A stretch of 56,490 nt of DNA from Bacteroidaceae bacterium (GTDB taxonomy: Bacteria > Bacteroidota > Bacteroidia > Bacteroidales > Bacteroidaceae). The stretch lies in contig CAAGLF010000009.1 in the NCBI GenBank assembly GCA_900770705.1, positions 1-56,490 of the forward strand, written 5' to 3'. The position numbers and the translations under genes are program-made. A model generated the notes under the pieces. The model was not told the DNA's origin. It saw nothing but the letters and a program-made list of their open reading frames with translations, and did not search any database. The number at the start of each line of letters is the position of its first letter. Positions within the stretch are counted from its first letter, which is position 1. Below are positions 17,701 to 25,505 of the stretch, in pieces.

Positions 17701-17853
17701 ATGCAGACTCTTCTGGTACTCCTTATCGTGGCAGCCGCAGCGATTTACTTGTTGCGGAGCGCCGTCCGTGCCTGCCGGAACACAGCGTGCAGCCGTTGTC
17801 CGCTGGGCAAGGTGTGCCGAAAGAAGCCATCCGGCCGCCGGCCGCAGCCGTAA
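17701..17853 (+). CDS. Small Cys-rich membrane protein (FeoB-associated type)
   Basis: A 50-codon gene encoding one N-terminal membrane helix (QTLLVLLIVAAAAIYLLRSAV), then a Cys cluster C-x4-C-x2-C-x5-C (CRNTACSRCPLGKVC) and a basic tail. This layout matches the short FeoB-associated Cys-rich membrane proteins. No feoA or feoB is within this window, so an iron-transport role is only suggested by architecture. It starts 37 bp after the MBL gene and ends before a strong terminator, so it is probably co-transcribed with it. Confidence 0.72.
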   Translation: MQTLLVLLIVAAAAIYLLRSAVRACRNTACSRCPLGKVCRKKPSGRRPQP

Positions 17854-17890
17854 ACAGCGCGGCGTATCCCTCCCCCGCCCCATCATTATC

Positions 17891-17934
17891 CAGCCGCAGG
17901 CTTCCGGTGTCTCAACCGGGCTTGCGGCTGTTTT
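17891..17934 (+). terminator. Rho-independent terminator
   Basis: The left arm CAGCCGCAGGCTTCCGG and the right arm CCGGGCTTGCGGCTG form a long stem (17891-17930), followed by TTTT. It ends the MBL/Cys-rich transcript. Confidence 0.85.
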
Positions 17935-18010
17935 ATTTCTGCGCTGTCCGCTGCCTTTTTCCGGCCCGGGACTGCCCGAAAGCGGCGTGCGTTTTCAGAA
18001 CTGTCGACAT

Positions 18011-18074
18011 AGAAAAAATTTCTGCGGCGAAAAAAAATTTTTCTGCGGCAGAAATTTTTTCTTTCGCCGCAGAA
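18011..18074. repeat. Nested hairpin-family element
   Basis: Outer arms TTCTGCGGCGAAA (18020-18032) and TTTCGCCGCAGAA (18062-18074) are perfectly complementary over 13 bp. Inside them lies a second palindrome, A/T-run plus TTCTGC-G-GCAGAA plus T-run. The element stands between the previous terminator and the lplA promoter region, so it is not needed as a terminator for the upstream gene. The same words occur at 12859, 45803 and 52171. Confidence 0.8.
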
Positions 18075-18217
18075 GTTCGGGCCGGCTAACGTGTACGGAC
18101 CGCCGGAAGGCCGCACACAGTTTCTACGAGAGGCGGAAGGAGAAAAAAATGCCGTTTCCGCGAAAAAAAGCATAAACTTTCCCGAAAAAAAGCCCGCTGA
18201 AATCGAAAAGGATTACG

Positions 18218-18225
18218 TACCTTTG
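18218..18225 (+). promoter_or_regulatory. Probable -7 box of lplA
   Basis: TACCTTTG matches TAnnTTTG and lies 48 bp before the chosen lplA ATG. No good TTTG is present 19 bp upstream, so the promoter is incomplete by consensus. Confidence 0.45.
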
Positions 18226-18273
18226 CTCCCGTTCTCCGAAAAAGAACGCACAACTCTCCTGAAAAACCGATTT

Positions 18274-19278
18274 ATGTCTGTCACACCGCATTTTCCGGCG
18301 CGTCACGTATGCTTCCCTCAGGGCTGCGAAGAGCGCAGAGCCGCCTTCTACTTGGCAGCAGAAGAGTACATAGCCGAACAACTGCCAGAGGATAACTATC
18401 TTTTTGCCTGGCAGCTCCATCCTACCGTGGTAATGGGGCGGAACCAGATAGCCCATCAGGAATTCGACCTGGACTTCTGCCGACGCGAACGCATAGACAT
18501 TTGCCGACGGAAGAGCGGCGGCGGCGCCATTTTCGCCGACCGCGGCAACATTATGTTCAGCCTCATCACTGGCAGCAGCCCCGTAGAGCCGCTTTTCGCC
18601 GAATACGCAGAAATGGTGGCGGCCTCACTGAGCCGGCTCGGTGCTCCTACGATGGTAAGCGGACGCAACGACGTATGCCTGCAAGGCGGCGGAAAAATCT
18701 GCGGCAACGCCTTCTACCACTTGCCCGGCCGCAACATCGTGCACGGCACCATGCTCTACGACACCGACGCACGCCTGATGGCCGGAGCACTGACCCCCGA
18801 CAAGCAGAAGCTGCAGCAGCGTGGCGTCAGGAGCGTCAGTTCGCGTATATCATTGCTGAAGGATGCCCTGTCGTTCGGAGTAGACGAACTGAGGACCCGA
18901 CTCTGCGAAATGCTGACCGACAGAAGCGTACAACTCACGGCGGAAGACGTGCAGCACATAGAAGAGAAAGAAGCGGGCTACCACACCGAAGACTACCTCT
19001 ATGGGCAGACAGCGAAGGCCAGTGCCGACTTCGGCCGACGTATCGACGGCGTGGGCGAGCTGAACCTACACCTTACCGTGCGCGGAAGCCTGGTAGAAGA
19101 CGTGAAACTCTCCGGCGATTTCTTCGAGTTAAGTGATGCCACAGCCTTGTTCCGCCAGGCATTCATCGGACGCCCCTATACGCACGACAGCCTGTGCCGC
19201 GCCATCGAGGAAGTACATCCCGAACAGGCCATCCGGCGCCTCACCGCCGCCGACTTGATACAAATGCTGACATGCTGA
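18274..19278 (+). CDS. lplA: Lipoate--protein ligase
   Basis: A 334-aa biotin/lipoate A/B protein ligase that attaches lipoate to acceptor proteins such as GcvH and 2-oxoacid dehydrogenase E2 chains. The core motif is visible as RRKSGGGAIFADRGNIMFSL, followed by NDVCLQGGGKICGNAFYH (the lipoyl-AMP pocket with its Lys), then HGTMLYDTD. The C-terminal accessory domain is present. I chose ATG 18274 because the 61 extra upstream codons lie across the putative -7 box and the hairpin A/T runs. The gene stands 123 bp before gcvT; its position suggests it serves the adjacent GcvH. Confidence 0.92.
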   Translation: MSVTPHFPARHVCFPQGCEERRAAFYLAAEEYIAEQLPEDNYLFAWQLHPTVVMGRNQIAHQEFDLDFCRRERIDICRRKSGGGAIFADRGNIMFSLITGSSPVEPLFAEYAEMVAASLSRLGAPTMVSGRNDVCLQGGGKICGNAFYHLPGRNIVHGTMLYDTDARLMAGALTPDKQKLQQRGVRSVSSRISLLKDALSFGVDELRTRLCEMLTDRSVQLTAEDVQHIEEKEAGYHTEDYLYGQTAKASADFGRRIDGVGELNLHLTVRGSLVEDVKLSGDFFELSDATALFRQAFIGRPYTHDSLCRAIEEVHPEQAIRRLTAADLIQMLTC

Positions 19279-19401
19279 GGCGGAAGTGTCTGCTTCTGTC
19301 CCGACCACACGACAACAGACACGACACAAGGCCGGCGAGCCCCCCGGAAAAGGAAAGGCTCCGGCCTCCCGAAAAGCGAAACCCCTAAATCTTTTATCAA
19401 C

Positions 19402-20493
19402 ATGCAAGACAAACGAACTTGTCTCTACGACAAACACATCGAACTGGGTGCCAAGATGGTATCCTTCGGCGGCTTTGAAATGCCTATCCAATACTCCGAC
19501 ATCACTACGGAGCACAATGCCGTACGTCACGCCTGTGGCGTATTCGACGTCAGCCATATGGGCGAAGTCAGCGTACGCGGCAAGGAAGCCGAACGCTTCG
19601 TCAACCACATCTTCACCAACGACATTACCGACGCTCCCGCCGGAAAAATTTTCTACGGTATGATGCTCCATCCCGATGGCGGCACCATCGACGACCTGCT
19701 GGTCTACAAACGCGGCGAAGGAGACCTGTTCCTCGTCATTAATGCAGCCAACATTGACAAAGACTACGCCTGGATCAGCGAAGAGGCCAAGAAATACGAT
19801 GTCGAAGCCGTCAACGAGAGCGACATATACGGGCAGTTGGCCGTACAAGGCCCCAAAGCCGAAGCCTGCGTGGAGAAATGGCTCGGACTGCCCTGCCAGG
19901 AACTTGCATTCTACACCTTCAAGACGCTTGACACCGATGGAGAAACCATTATCATCAGCCGCACGGGATACACCGGCGAAGACGGCTTCGAGATATATGG
20001 CTCGCACGACTTCATCCGTCGCTGCTGGGATAAGCTCATTGCCTCGGGAGATGTGGCTCCCTGCGGTTTGGGCTGCCGTGACACCCTGCGTTTCGAGGTG
20101 GGACTGCCGCTCTACGGCGACGAGCTGGGCGATGACATCACGCCACTTGAGGCCGGCCTGGGAATTTTTGTCAAGCTCGACAAACCCGAGTTCGTGGGAA
20201 AGGAAGCCATCGCACGTCAGAAGGCAGAAGGACTGACCCGCAAAATTGTCGGCATCGAGCTAAGCGGACGCGCCATACCGCGTCACGGCTACGAGGTGGT
20301 GGCCGAAGACAAGGTGGTGGGGCACGTCACTACTGGCTACTGCTCCATCTCGACCGGCAAGAGCGTATGTATGGCGATGGTCGACATTGCCTACGCTAAA
20401 CTGGGTACGCCCCTGCAAGTTCGTATCCACCGCAAGCTGCAGGACGGAGTGGTCATCAAGAAACGCTTCTACGAGAAGAACTACAAGAAATAA
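19402..20493 (+). CDS. gcvT: Glycine cleavage system T protein (aminomethyltransferase)
   Basis: A 363-aa T protein that transfers the methylene group from the aminomethyl-lipoyl arm of GcvH to tetrahydrofolate, releasing ammonia. The N-terminus has LGAKMVSFGGFEMPIQYSDI and CGVFDVSHMGE, the folate-site region; the end is complete (VIKKRFYEKNYKK). It begins the gcv cluster. The 123-bp leader after lplA has two short inverted repeats (GTGTCTG at 19286 with CAGACAC at 19316, and a GGCCGG/CCGGCC pair near 19332-19369), but I cannot recognise a glycine riboswitch. Confidence 0.96.
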   Translation: MQDKRTCLYDKHIELGAKMVSFGGFEMPIQYSDITTEHNAVRHACGVFDVSHMGEVSVRGKEAERFVNHIFTNDITDAPAGKIFYGMMLHPDGGTIDDLLVYKRGEGDLFLVINAANIDKDYAWISEEAKKYDVEAVNESDIYGQLAVQGPKAEACVEKWLGLPCQELAFYTFKTLDTDGETIIISRTGYTGEDGFEIYGSHDFIRRCWDKLIASGDVAPCGLGCRDTLRFEVGLPLYGDELGDDITPLEAGLGIFVKLDKPEFVGKEAIARQKAEGLTRKIVGIELSGRAIPRHGYEVVAEDKVVGHVTTGYCSISTGKSVCMAMVDIAYAKLGTPLQVRIHRKLQDGVVIKKRFYEKNYKK

Positions 20494-20529
20494 ACACATT
20501 CATAAAACCTATAAACACGAAAAGAAATT

Positions 20530-20907
20530 ATGGCACAAGTAATGGAAGGCCTCTACTACAGTGAGAGCCACGAGTATGTACGAGTTGAGGGCGAATACGG
20601 CTACGTCGGAATTTCCGACTACGCACAGGAGCAGTTGGGCAACGTAGTCTACGTCGATATGCCTGAGGTGGACGACGAAGTGACGGCTGGCGAAGACTTC
20701 GGAGCCGTGGAGAGCGTCAAGGCAGCCTCCGACCTTATCAGCCCCGTCAGCGGTGTTGTGACGGAAATCAACGAGGCACTCGAAGATGAACCCGAGCTTA
20801 TCAACAAAGACGCCTTTGCCAACTGGATTATCAAGGTGAAACTCTCCGACAAATCCGAGTTGGACAATCTGATGGACGCTGCTGCTTACGCCGAGATCTG
20901 CAAGTAA
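20530..20907 (+). CDS. gcvH: Glycine cleavage system H protein
   Basis: A 125-aa lipoyl-carrier protein that shuttles the aminomethyl intermediate between the P, T and L proteins. The lipoylated lysine is in FGAVESVKAASDLISPVSG, about residue 64. Length and the GISDYAQEQLGNVVYVDMP block are typical. It follows gcvT by 36 bp. With lplA just upstream and lpdA downstream, every component needed to load and recycle the lipoyl arm is encoded in about 7 kb. Confidence 0.97.
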   Translation: MAQVMEGLYYSESHEYVRVEGEYGYVGISDYAQEQLGNVVYVDMPEVDDEVTAGEDFGAVESVKAASDLISPVSGVVTEINEALEDEPELINKDAFANWIIKVKLSDKSELDNLMDAAAYAEICK

Positions 20908-20940
20908 AACGCGTTGCCCTCCGGCAGGAATACCGCACAC

Positions 20941-21010
20941 GATGACACGGGAAACAGCGGCTGCAATCTGACTTTCCGTCAGACACAGGCAGACTGCCTC
21001 CCGTGTCATC
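20941..21010 (+). other. Structured gcvH-gcvPA intergenic hairpin
   Basis: GATGACACGGGA (20941-20952) pairs perfectly with TCCCGTGTCATC (20999-21010). Inside is a second stem, TCTGAC-tttccg-GTCAGA-like, around 20967-20983. There is no T-run after the structure, so it is not a standard terminator. It separates the first two and last three genes of the gcv cluster and could act as a processing or partial-termination element (inference). Confidence 0.6.
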
Positions 21011-21064
21011 GCCGGTTTCGGCCGAAGCAAGGGCTTTCACCTTTCCCACCAAACTTACACAACT

Positions 21065-22438
21065 ATGAAATACCTTCCTCATTCCGCAGAGGACATCAGG
21101 GAAATGCTCGCCCTCATCGGCGTCAACTCCCTCGACGAACTCTACGCAGAAGTGCCCGAGGAACTCAAGCTACATCGGGAACTCAACATACCCCGGGCAC
21201 AGTCGGAAATCGAAGTGCGCCGGCACATCAACGAACTGGCCGAACAGAACGACCGGCTGATATGCTTTGCCGGTGCTGGGGCTTACGACCATTACCAGCC
21301 CAGCGTCATACCCTACATTGCCGCCCGCTCCGAATTTTCCACCAGCTACACCCCGTACCAGGCCGAGATATCCCAAGGAACCCTACAATATATCTTCGAG
21401 TACCAGACGATGATGGCAGATCTCACGGGAATGGACGTATCGAACGCCTCGATGTACGACGGTTCCACAGCCACGGCCGAAGCTATGATGATGTGCGTGG
21501 CTGCCGCAAAAAAGCGCCAGCGCGTACTTGTCAGCGAAACCCTCAGTCCGGCCGTCCGCCGCGTCATGCAGACGTATGCCAAGTTCCACGGCATCAACCT
21601 CGTCACCATTCCGGCCAAAGACTATGTGACGGATGTCGAAGAACTCCAGCGGCAGGTGCAGCAGGACGATGTGGCCGGTGTAGTGCTCGCCCAGCCCAAC
21701 TGCTACGGCTATATCGAAGACTTCAGCGGCATTGCCGACTTCTGCCACGCGCACAAGACCCTGCTGGCGATCAACAGCGTAGCCTCCACCCTCGGTGTAT
21801 TGAAATCTCCGGGCGAATGGGGCGCCGACATCGCCTGCGGCGACGCGCAGAGTCTGGGCCTCCCGCTGGGGTATGGCGGCCCCTACATAGGCTACCTGTG
21901 CACCAAGTCGGCCCTGATACGCAAGATGCCCGGACGCCTCGTAGGTGCCACGGTCGACGCCGACGGCAAACGCTGCTTCGTACTGACCATGCAGGCACGC
22001 GAGCAGCATATCCGTCGCGAAAAAGCCACGTCGAACATCTGCACCGCGCAGGGCTTTATGTGTCTCTACGTGGCCTGTTACCTCGCGCTGATGGGACAGA
22101 AGGGACTCCGCCAAGTGTGTGAGCAGTCGTATGCCGGCGCCCATTATCTCCACGACCGCTTGCTGGAGTCTGAACACTTCGAGGAGGTGGCCGAGCATCC
22201 CTTCCTAGGCGAATTCACCCTGCGCTACCACGGCGAACTGAGCGTCGACGAACTGCGTCAGGCTATGGCCTATCTCGGCTACGTGGCTGGTGTCGAGGTA
22301 GAAGGACGTCCGAACGAAATCACGTTTGCCGTGACAGAAAAACGCAACAAGGAGGAAATCGACAATTTCGTAGAGGAACTGGCTACACTGGAGTCCCGGA
22401 TAACGATTGAAGAGGCTCCCGAAGGAAACAATGAATGA
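21065..22438 (+). CDS. gcvPA: Glycine dehydrogenase (decarboxylating) subunit 1
   Basis: A 457-aa N-terminal half of the split P protein. With GcvPB it forms the PLP-dependent glycine decarboxylase that transfers the aminomethyl group to lipoyl-GcvH. Characteristic blocks are FCAGAGAYDHYQPSVIPYI (start of the family fold), YTPYQAEISQGTLQYIFEYQ, and ATAEAMMMC. The PLP lysine is on the partner subunit, as expected for the split type. Its stop overlaps codons upstream of gcvPB, so the two are translated from one message. Confidence 0.96.
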   Translation: MKYLPHSAEDIREMLALIGVNSLDELYAEVPEELKLHRELNIPRAQSEIEVRRHINELAEQNDRLICFAGAGAYDHYQPSVIPYIAARSEFSTSYTPYQAEISQGTLQYIFEYQTMMADLTGMDVSNASMYDGSTATAEAMMMCVAAAKKRQRVLVSETLSPAVRRVMQTYAKFHGINLVTIPAKDYVTDVEELQRQVQQDDVAGVVLAQPNCYGYIEDFSGIADFCHAHKTLLAINSVASTLGVLKSPGEWGADIACGDAQSLGLPLGYGGPYIGYLCTKSALIRKMPGRLVGATVDADGKRCFVLTMQAREQHIRREKATSNICTAQGFMCLYVACYLALMGQKGLRQVCEQSYAGAHYLHDRLLESEHFEEVAEHPFLGEFTLRYHGELSVDELRQAMAYLGYVAGVEVEGRPNEITFAVTEKRNKEEIDNFVEELATLESRITIEEAPEGNNE

Positions 22439-22463
22439 CCTATATAATAATGTATCCCCGACT

Positions 22464-23948
22464 ATGAACAAAACATATTACGGAAAGTTGATTTTCGAAC
22501 TTTCAAAACCCGGGCGCATAGGTTATTCGCTGCCCGAAAACGAGTGGAAAGACTACGCACTGACGGCATTGCCCACACAGTTGCTCCGGCAGAAAGAGTT
22601 GCGACTGCCCGAGGTGGACGAACTGACCGTCGTGCGCCACTACACCAATATGTCCAACAACAATTTCGGCGTTGACACCGGATTCTACCCCCTGGGAAGC
22701 TGTACGATGAAGTACAACCCCAAACTCAACGAGGAGGTGGCCGCACTGCCCGGCTTCACGGAACTGCATCCCGCCACACCCGTCGACTGTGCACAGGGCG
22801 CATTGCGACTGTACGACGAAACACAGCGGATACTGGCCGAAATAGCCGGTCTGAGCCGCTTCACGCTCAATCCTTACGCCGGTGCACACGGTGAATTGAC
22901 GGGTCTGATGGTCATCCGCACCTACCACGCGCAACGGGGCGACACGAAACGCACGAAAATCATTGTGCCCGACTCCGCCCACGGCACCAATCCCGCCTCT
23001 GCCGCCGTTTGCGGCCTGCAGATTGTCGAGGTAAAGAGCGGTCCCGACGGCTGCGTGGACGTGGAAGCCCTGAAACCGCTATTGGGCGACGACATCGCCG
23101 GAATGATGATGACGAATCCCAACACGCTGGGCATTTTCGAACGCCAGATACCCGAGATAGCCCGCCTCGTGCACGAGTGTGGCGGTCTGATGTACTACGA
23201 CGGTGCTAACCTGAACCCTATGCTGGGCGTATGCCGCCCCGGAGATATGGGCTTCGACGTGATGCACATCAACTTGCACAAGACCTTCTCCACTCCGCAC
23301 GGCGGAGGCGGACCCGGTAGCGGCCCCGTGGGCGTAAGAGCCGGCCTCGAGCAGTGTCTGCCCAACCCGCAAGTAGTGTTCAACGCCGAGGAAAACCGCT
23401 ATGAACTGCACGACGGCGAGGACGCACTGGGCTGCATATCCGCCTTCCTAGGCAACTTCGGCATAGTAGTGCGCGCCTACGCCTACCTGCTGTCGATGGG
23501 AAAGGAGTACATCCCCTTGGCCGGAAAACTCTCTGTGCTGAACGCCAACTACATCAAGGAGAGCCTGAAGGATTACTACAAGCTCCCCATCGACGGACTG
23601 TGCAAACACGAATTCGTGTTTGACGGACTGCGCGAGGAATACGGCGGCGACCATCACGATCCGGACCACGTCACCACCCTCGATGTAGCCAAACGACTGC
23701 TGGACTACGGATTCCACGCCCCCACCATCTACTTCCCCCTGTTGTTCCACGAGGCTATGATGATTGAGCCCACAGAGTCGGAAAGCAAGGAGACGCTCGA
23801 TGCCTTCATCAACGTGATGAAGCAAATCGCCGCCGAGGCCCGTGACAACCGGGAAATGCTGAAAACAGCGCCACACGACACCCCCATCCGCCGTCTCGAC
23901 GACGTGAAGGCTGTGAAGGACGCCATATTCACCTATTTCTCCCTCTGA
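22464..23948 (+). CDS. gcvPB: Glycine dehydrogenase (decarboxylating) subunit 2
   Basis: A 494-aa C-terminal half of the split P protein, carrying the PLP-binding lysine in MHINLHKTFSTPHGGGGPGS. The nucleotide/PLP region NTLGIFERQIPEI is also visible. I chose ATG 22464 (MNKTYYGKLIFELSKPGR), which matches the usual short N-terminus. An in-frame ATG at 22431 would overlap the gcvPA stop by 8 bp and add 11 residues, so coupling from that start cannot be excluded. A hairpin and 137 bp separate it from lpdA. Confidence 0.95.
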   Translation: MNKTYYGKLIFELSKPGRIGYSLPENEWKDYALTALPTQLLRQKELRLPEVDELTVVRHYTNMSNNNFGVDTGFYPLGSCTMKYNPKLNEEVAALPGFTELHPATPVDCAQGALRLYDETQRILAEIAGLSRFTLNPYAGAHGELTGLMVIRTYHAQRGDTKRTKIIVPDSAHGTNPASAAVCGLQIVEVKSGPDGCVDVEALKPLLGDDIAGMMMTNPNTLGIFERQIPEIARLVHECGGLMYYDGANLNPMLGVCRPGDMGFDVMHINLHKTFSTPHGGGGPGSGPVGVRAGLEQCLPNPQVVFNAEENRYELHDGEDALGCISAFLGNFGIVVRAYAYLLSMGKEYIPLAGKLSVLNANYIKESLKDYYKLPIDGLCKHEFVFDGLREEYGGDHHDPDHVTTLDVAKRLLDYGFHAPTIYFPLLFHEAMMIEPTESESKETLDAFINVMKQIAAEARDNREMLKTAPHDTPIRRLDDVKAVKDAIFTYFSL

Positions 23949-23976
23949 TTCTTCCAACAGAAGCCGGCAAGTAAGC

Positions 23977-24023
23977 GTTGATAGTCGGACTGCATCGCCA
24001 TCCGATGTGCTCCGGCTATCAAC
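23977..24023 (+). other. Hairpin in the gcvPB-lpdA gap
   Basis: GTTGATAGTCGGA (23977-23989) and TCCGGCTATCAAC (24011-24023) pair over 13 positions with one G-T wobble. The 21-nt loop holds GCATCG/CGATG, which can extend the stem. No T-run follows. It could be a weak terminator, a processing site or an RNA stabiliser between the P-protein genes and lpdA. Confidence 0.55.
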
Positions 24024-24085
24024 ATTATGGGTCAGAAATCCGCCCTGCGGCTTCCATTTCTCACATTCACCCCTCAATACATTTT

Positions 24086-25432
24086 ATGCACTACGACATC
24101 ATCATCATCGGCAGTGGCCCCGGCGGCTACAAGGCTGCCGTCAGCGCAGCTCGGGCCGGAAAGAGCGTAGCCATCGCCGAAGAGAAACACCTGGGAGGCA
24201 CCTGTCTGAGCGAGGGTTGCATACCCACCAAATGCCTCTGCCGCAACGCCGAGTCACTCCGCGAAATCCGCGCGGCTGAGCGCTTCGGCATATCCGTTTC
24301 CGACCTCCGCTTCGACATCTCAAAGGCCATCCTCCGGAAAAACGAAGTGGTAGCCCGCCTCACCGAAGGCATCCGCGCCCTGCTCCGCACCCCCGGCATA
24401 ACCCTGCTCGAAGGGCACGCCCACCTGCTCCCCGGAAAGTCCGTCCGCGTCGGCAGCGAAGTCCACACCGCCGAACATATCATTATCGCCACAGGCAGCG
24501 AACCGAAGTTTCTGCCCATCGAGGGCGTTCATCTGCCTGGCGTACTCACTTCCACGGAAATACTCGACCTCGAGGAAGTACCCCCACGGCTCTGCGTCAT
24601 CGGCGGCGGCGTCATCGGCCTGGAGTTTGCCAGCATATTCAGCAGCTTTGGCTCCGAAGTCACCGTTGTGGAATACTGCAAGGAAGTGCTGCCCAACTTC
24701 GACCGCGACATCGCCAAACGCCTGCGCACCGCCCTTAAGAAGCAAGGCATTTCCTTCCATACAGGAGCCGCCGTCGGCGCCATCCGTACTACCGACGATG
24801 GAGCACTCACCGTCTGCTTCGAGGAGAAAGGCAGACAGGGCGAGGTTGTGGCCGACAAAGTGCTTATGGCTGTGGGACGCGCTGCGCGTCTAGAAACCGA
24901 ATCCCTTGACGCAGCAGGCATTGCCTACACGCGCCGTGGCATTACCGTCGACGAACATATGCAGACCAGCCAGCCTGGCATATATGCCGTGGGCGACGTC
25001 AACGGTCTCTGCCAGTTGGCCCACGCCGCCACCTTCCAGAGCTACATAGCCCTCAACCATATCCTGCAGCAGCCCTGCAGCATACAGCCAGACATCGTGC
25101 CCGCAGCCGTATTTACCAGTCCCGAAGTGGCCAGCGTGGGCCAGACCGAAGAGCAGCTCGTTGCCGCAGGTACAGCTTACACTGTACACAAGGCGCTCTA
25201 CCGCGCCAACGGAAAAGCCCTGGCGATGGATGAAGAAGAAGGCATTGTGAAGTTGCTTGCCGACGATGGCGGGAGACTGCTCGGCGCACACATACTCGGC
25301 GCACACGCTGCCGACCTCATCCACGAGCCTGCCCTCCTTATGCAGCACGGCGGCACCCTGGCCGAACTTTCCTCGACAATACACGCCCACCCCGCCCTTT
25401 CCGAAGTGCTGCTCGATGCCGCCGGACAATAA
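24086..25432 (+). CDS. lpdA: Dihydrolipoyl dehydrogenase (L protein)
   Basis: A 448-aa FAD-dependent disulphide oxidoreductase that re-oxidises dihydrolipoyl-GcvH with NAD+. The N-terminal FAD site is YDIIIIGSGPGGYKAAVSAA. The redox disulphide is in GGTCLSEGCIPTKCL, the NAD site is RLCVIGGGVIGLEFASIFSS, and the C-terminal interface has the catalytic HAHPALSEVLLDA. I chose ATG 24086 because the 36 upstream codons have no family counterpart. Its place at the end of the gcv cluster indicates a main role in glycine cleavage, though it may serve other lipoyl complexes. Confidence 0.95.
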   Translation: MHYDIIIIGSGPGGYKAAVSAARAGKSVAIAEEKHLGGTCLSEGCIPTKCLCRNAESLREIRAAERFGISVSDLRFDISKAILRKNEVVARLTEGIRALLRTPGITLLEGHAHLLPGKSVRVGSEVHTAEHIIIATGSEPKFLPIEGVHLPGVLTSTEILDLEEVPPRLCVIGGGVIGLEFASIFSSFGSEVTVVEYCKEVLPNFDRDIAKRLRTALKKQGISFHTGAAVGAIRTTDDGALTVCFEEKGRQGEVVADKVLMAVGRAARLETESLDAAGIAYTRRGITVDEHMQTSQPGIYAVGDVNGLCQLAHAATFQSYIALNHILQQPCSIQPDIVPAAVFTSPEVASVGQTEEQLVAAGTAYTVHKALYRANGKALAMDEEEGIVKLLADDGGRLLGAHILGAHAADLIHEPALLMQHGGTLAELSSTIHAHPALSEVLLDAAGQ

Positions 25433-25505
25433 AAACAGGGCAAGCCACGCCGGCACATAAGCGCTTCATACATCACACACAATATATATACATATAAAAA
25501 CAGCA

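Noticed and set aside
19279..19401. Glycine riboswitch upstream of gcvT
   Set aside because: Two short inverted repeats exist, but I cannot identify the conserved glycine-aptamer core or a tandem arrangement.
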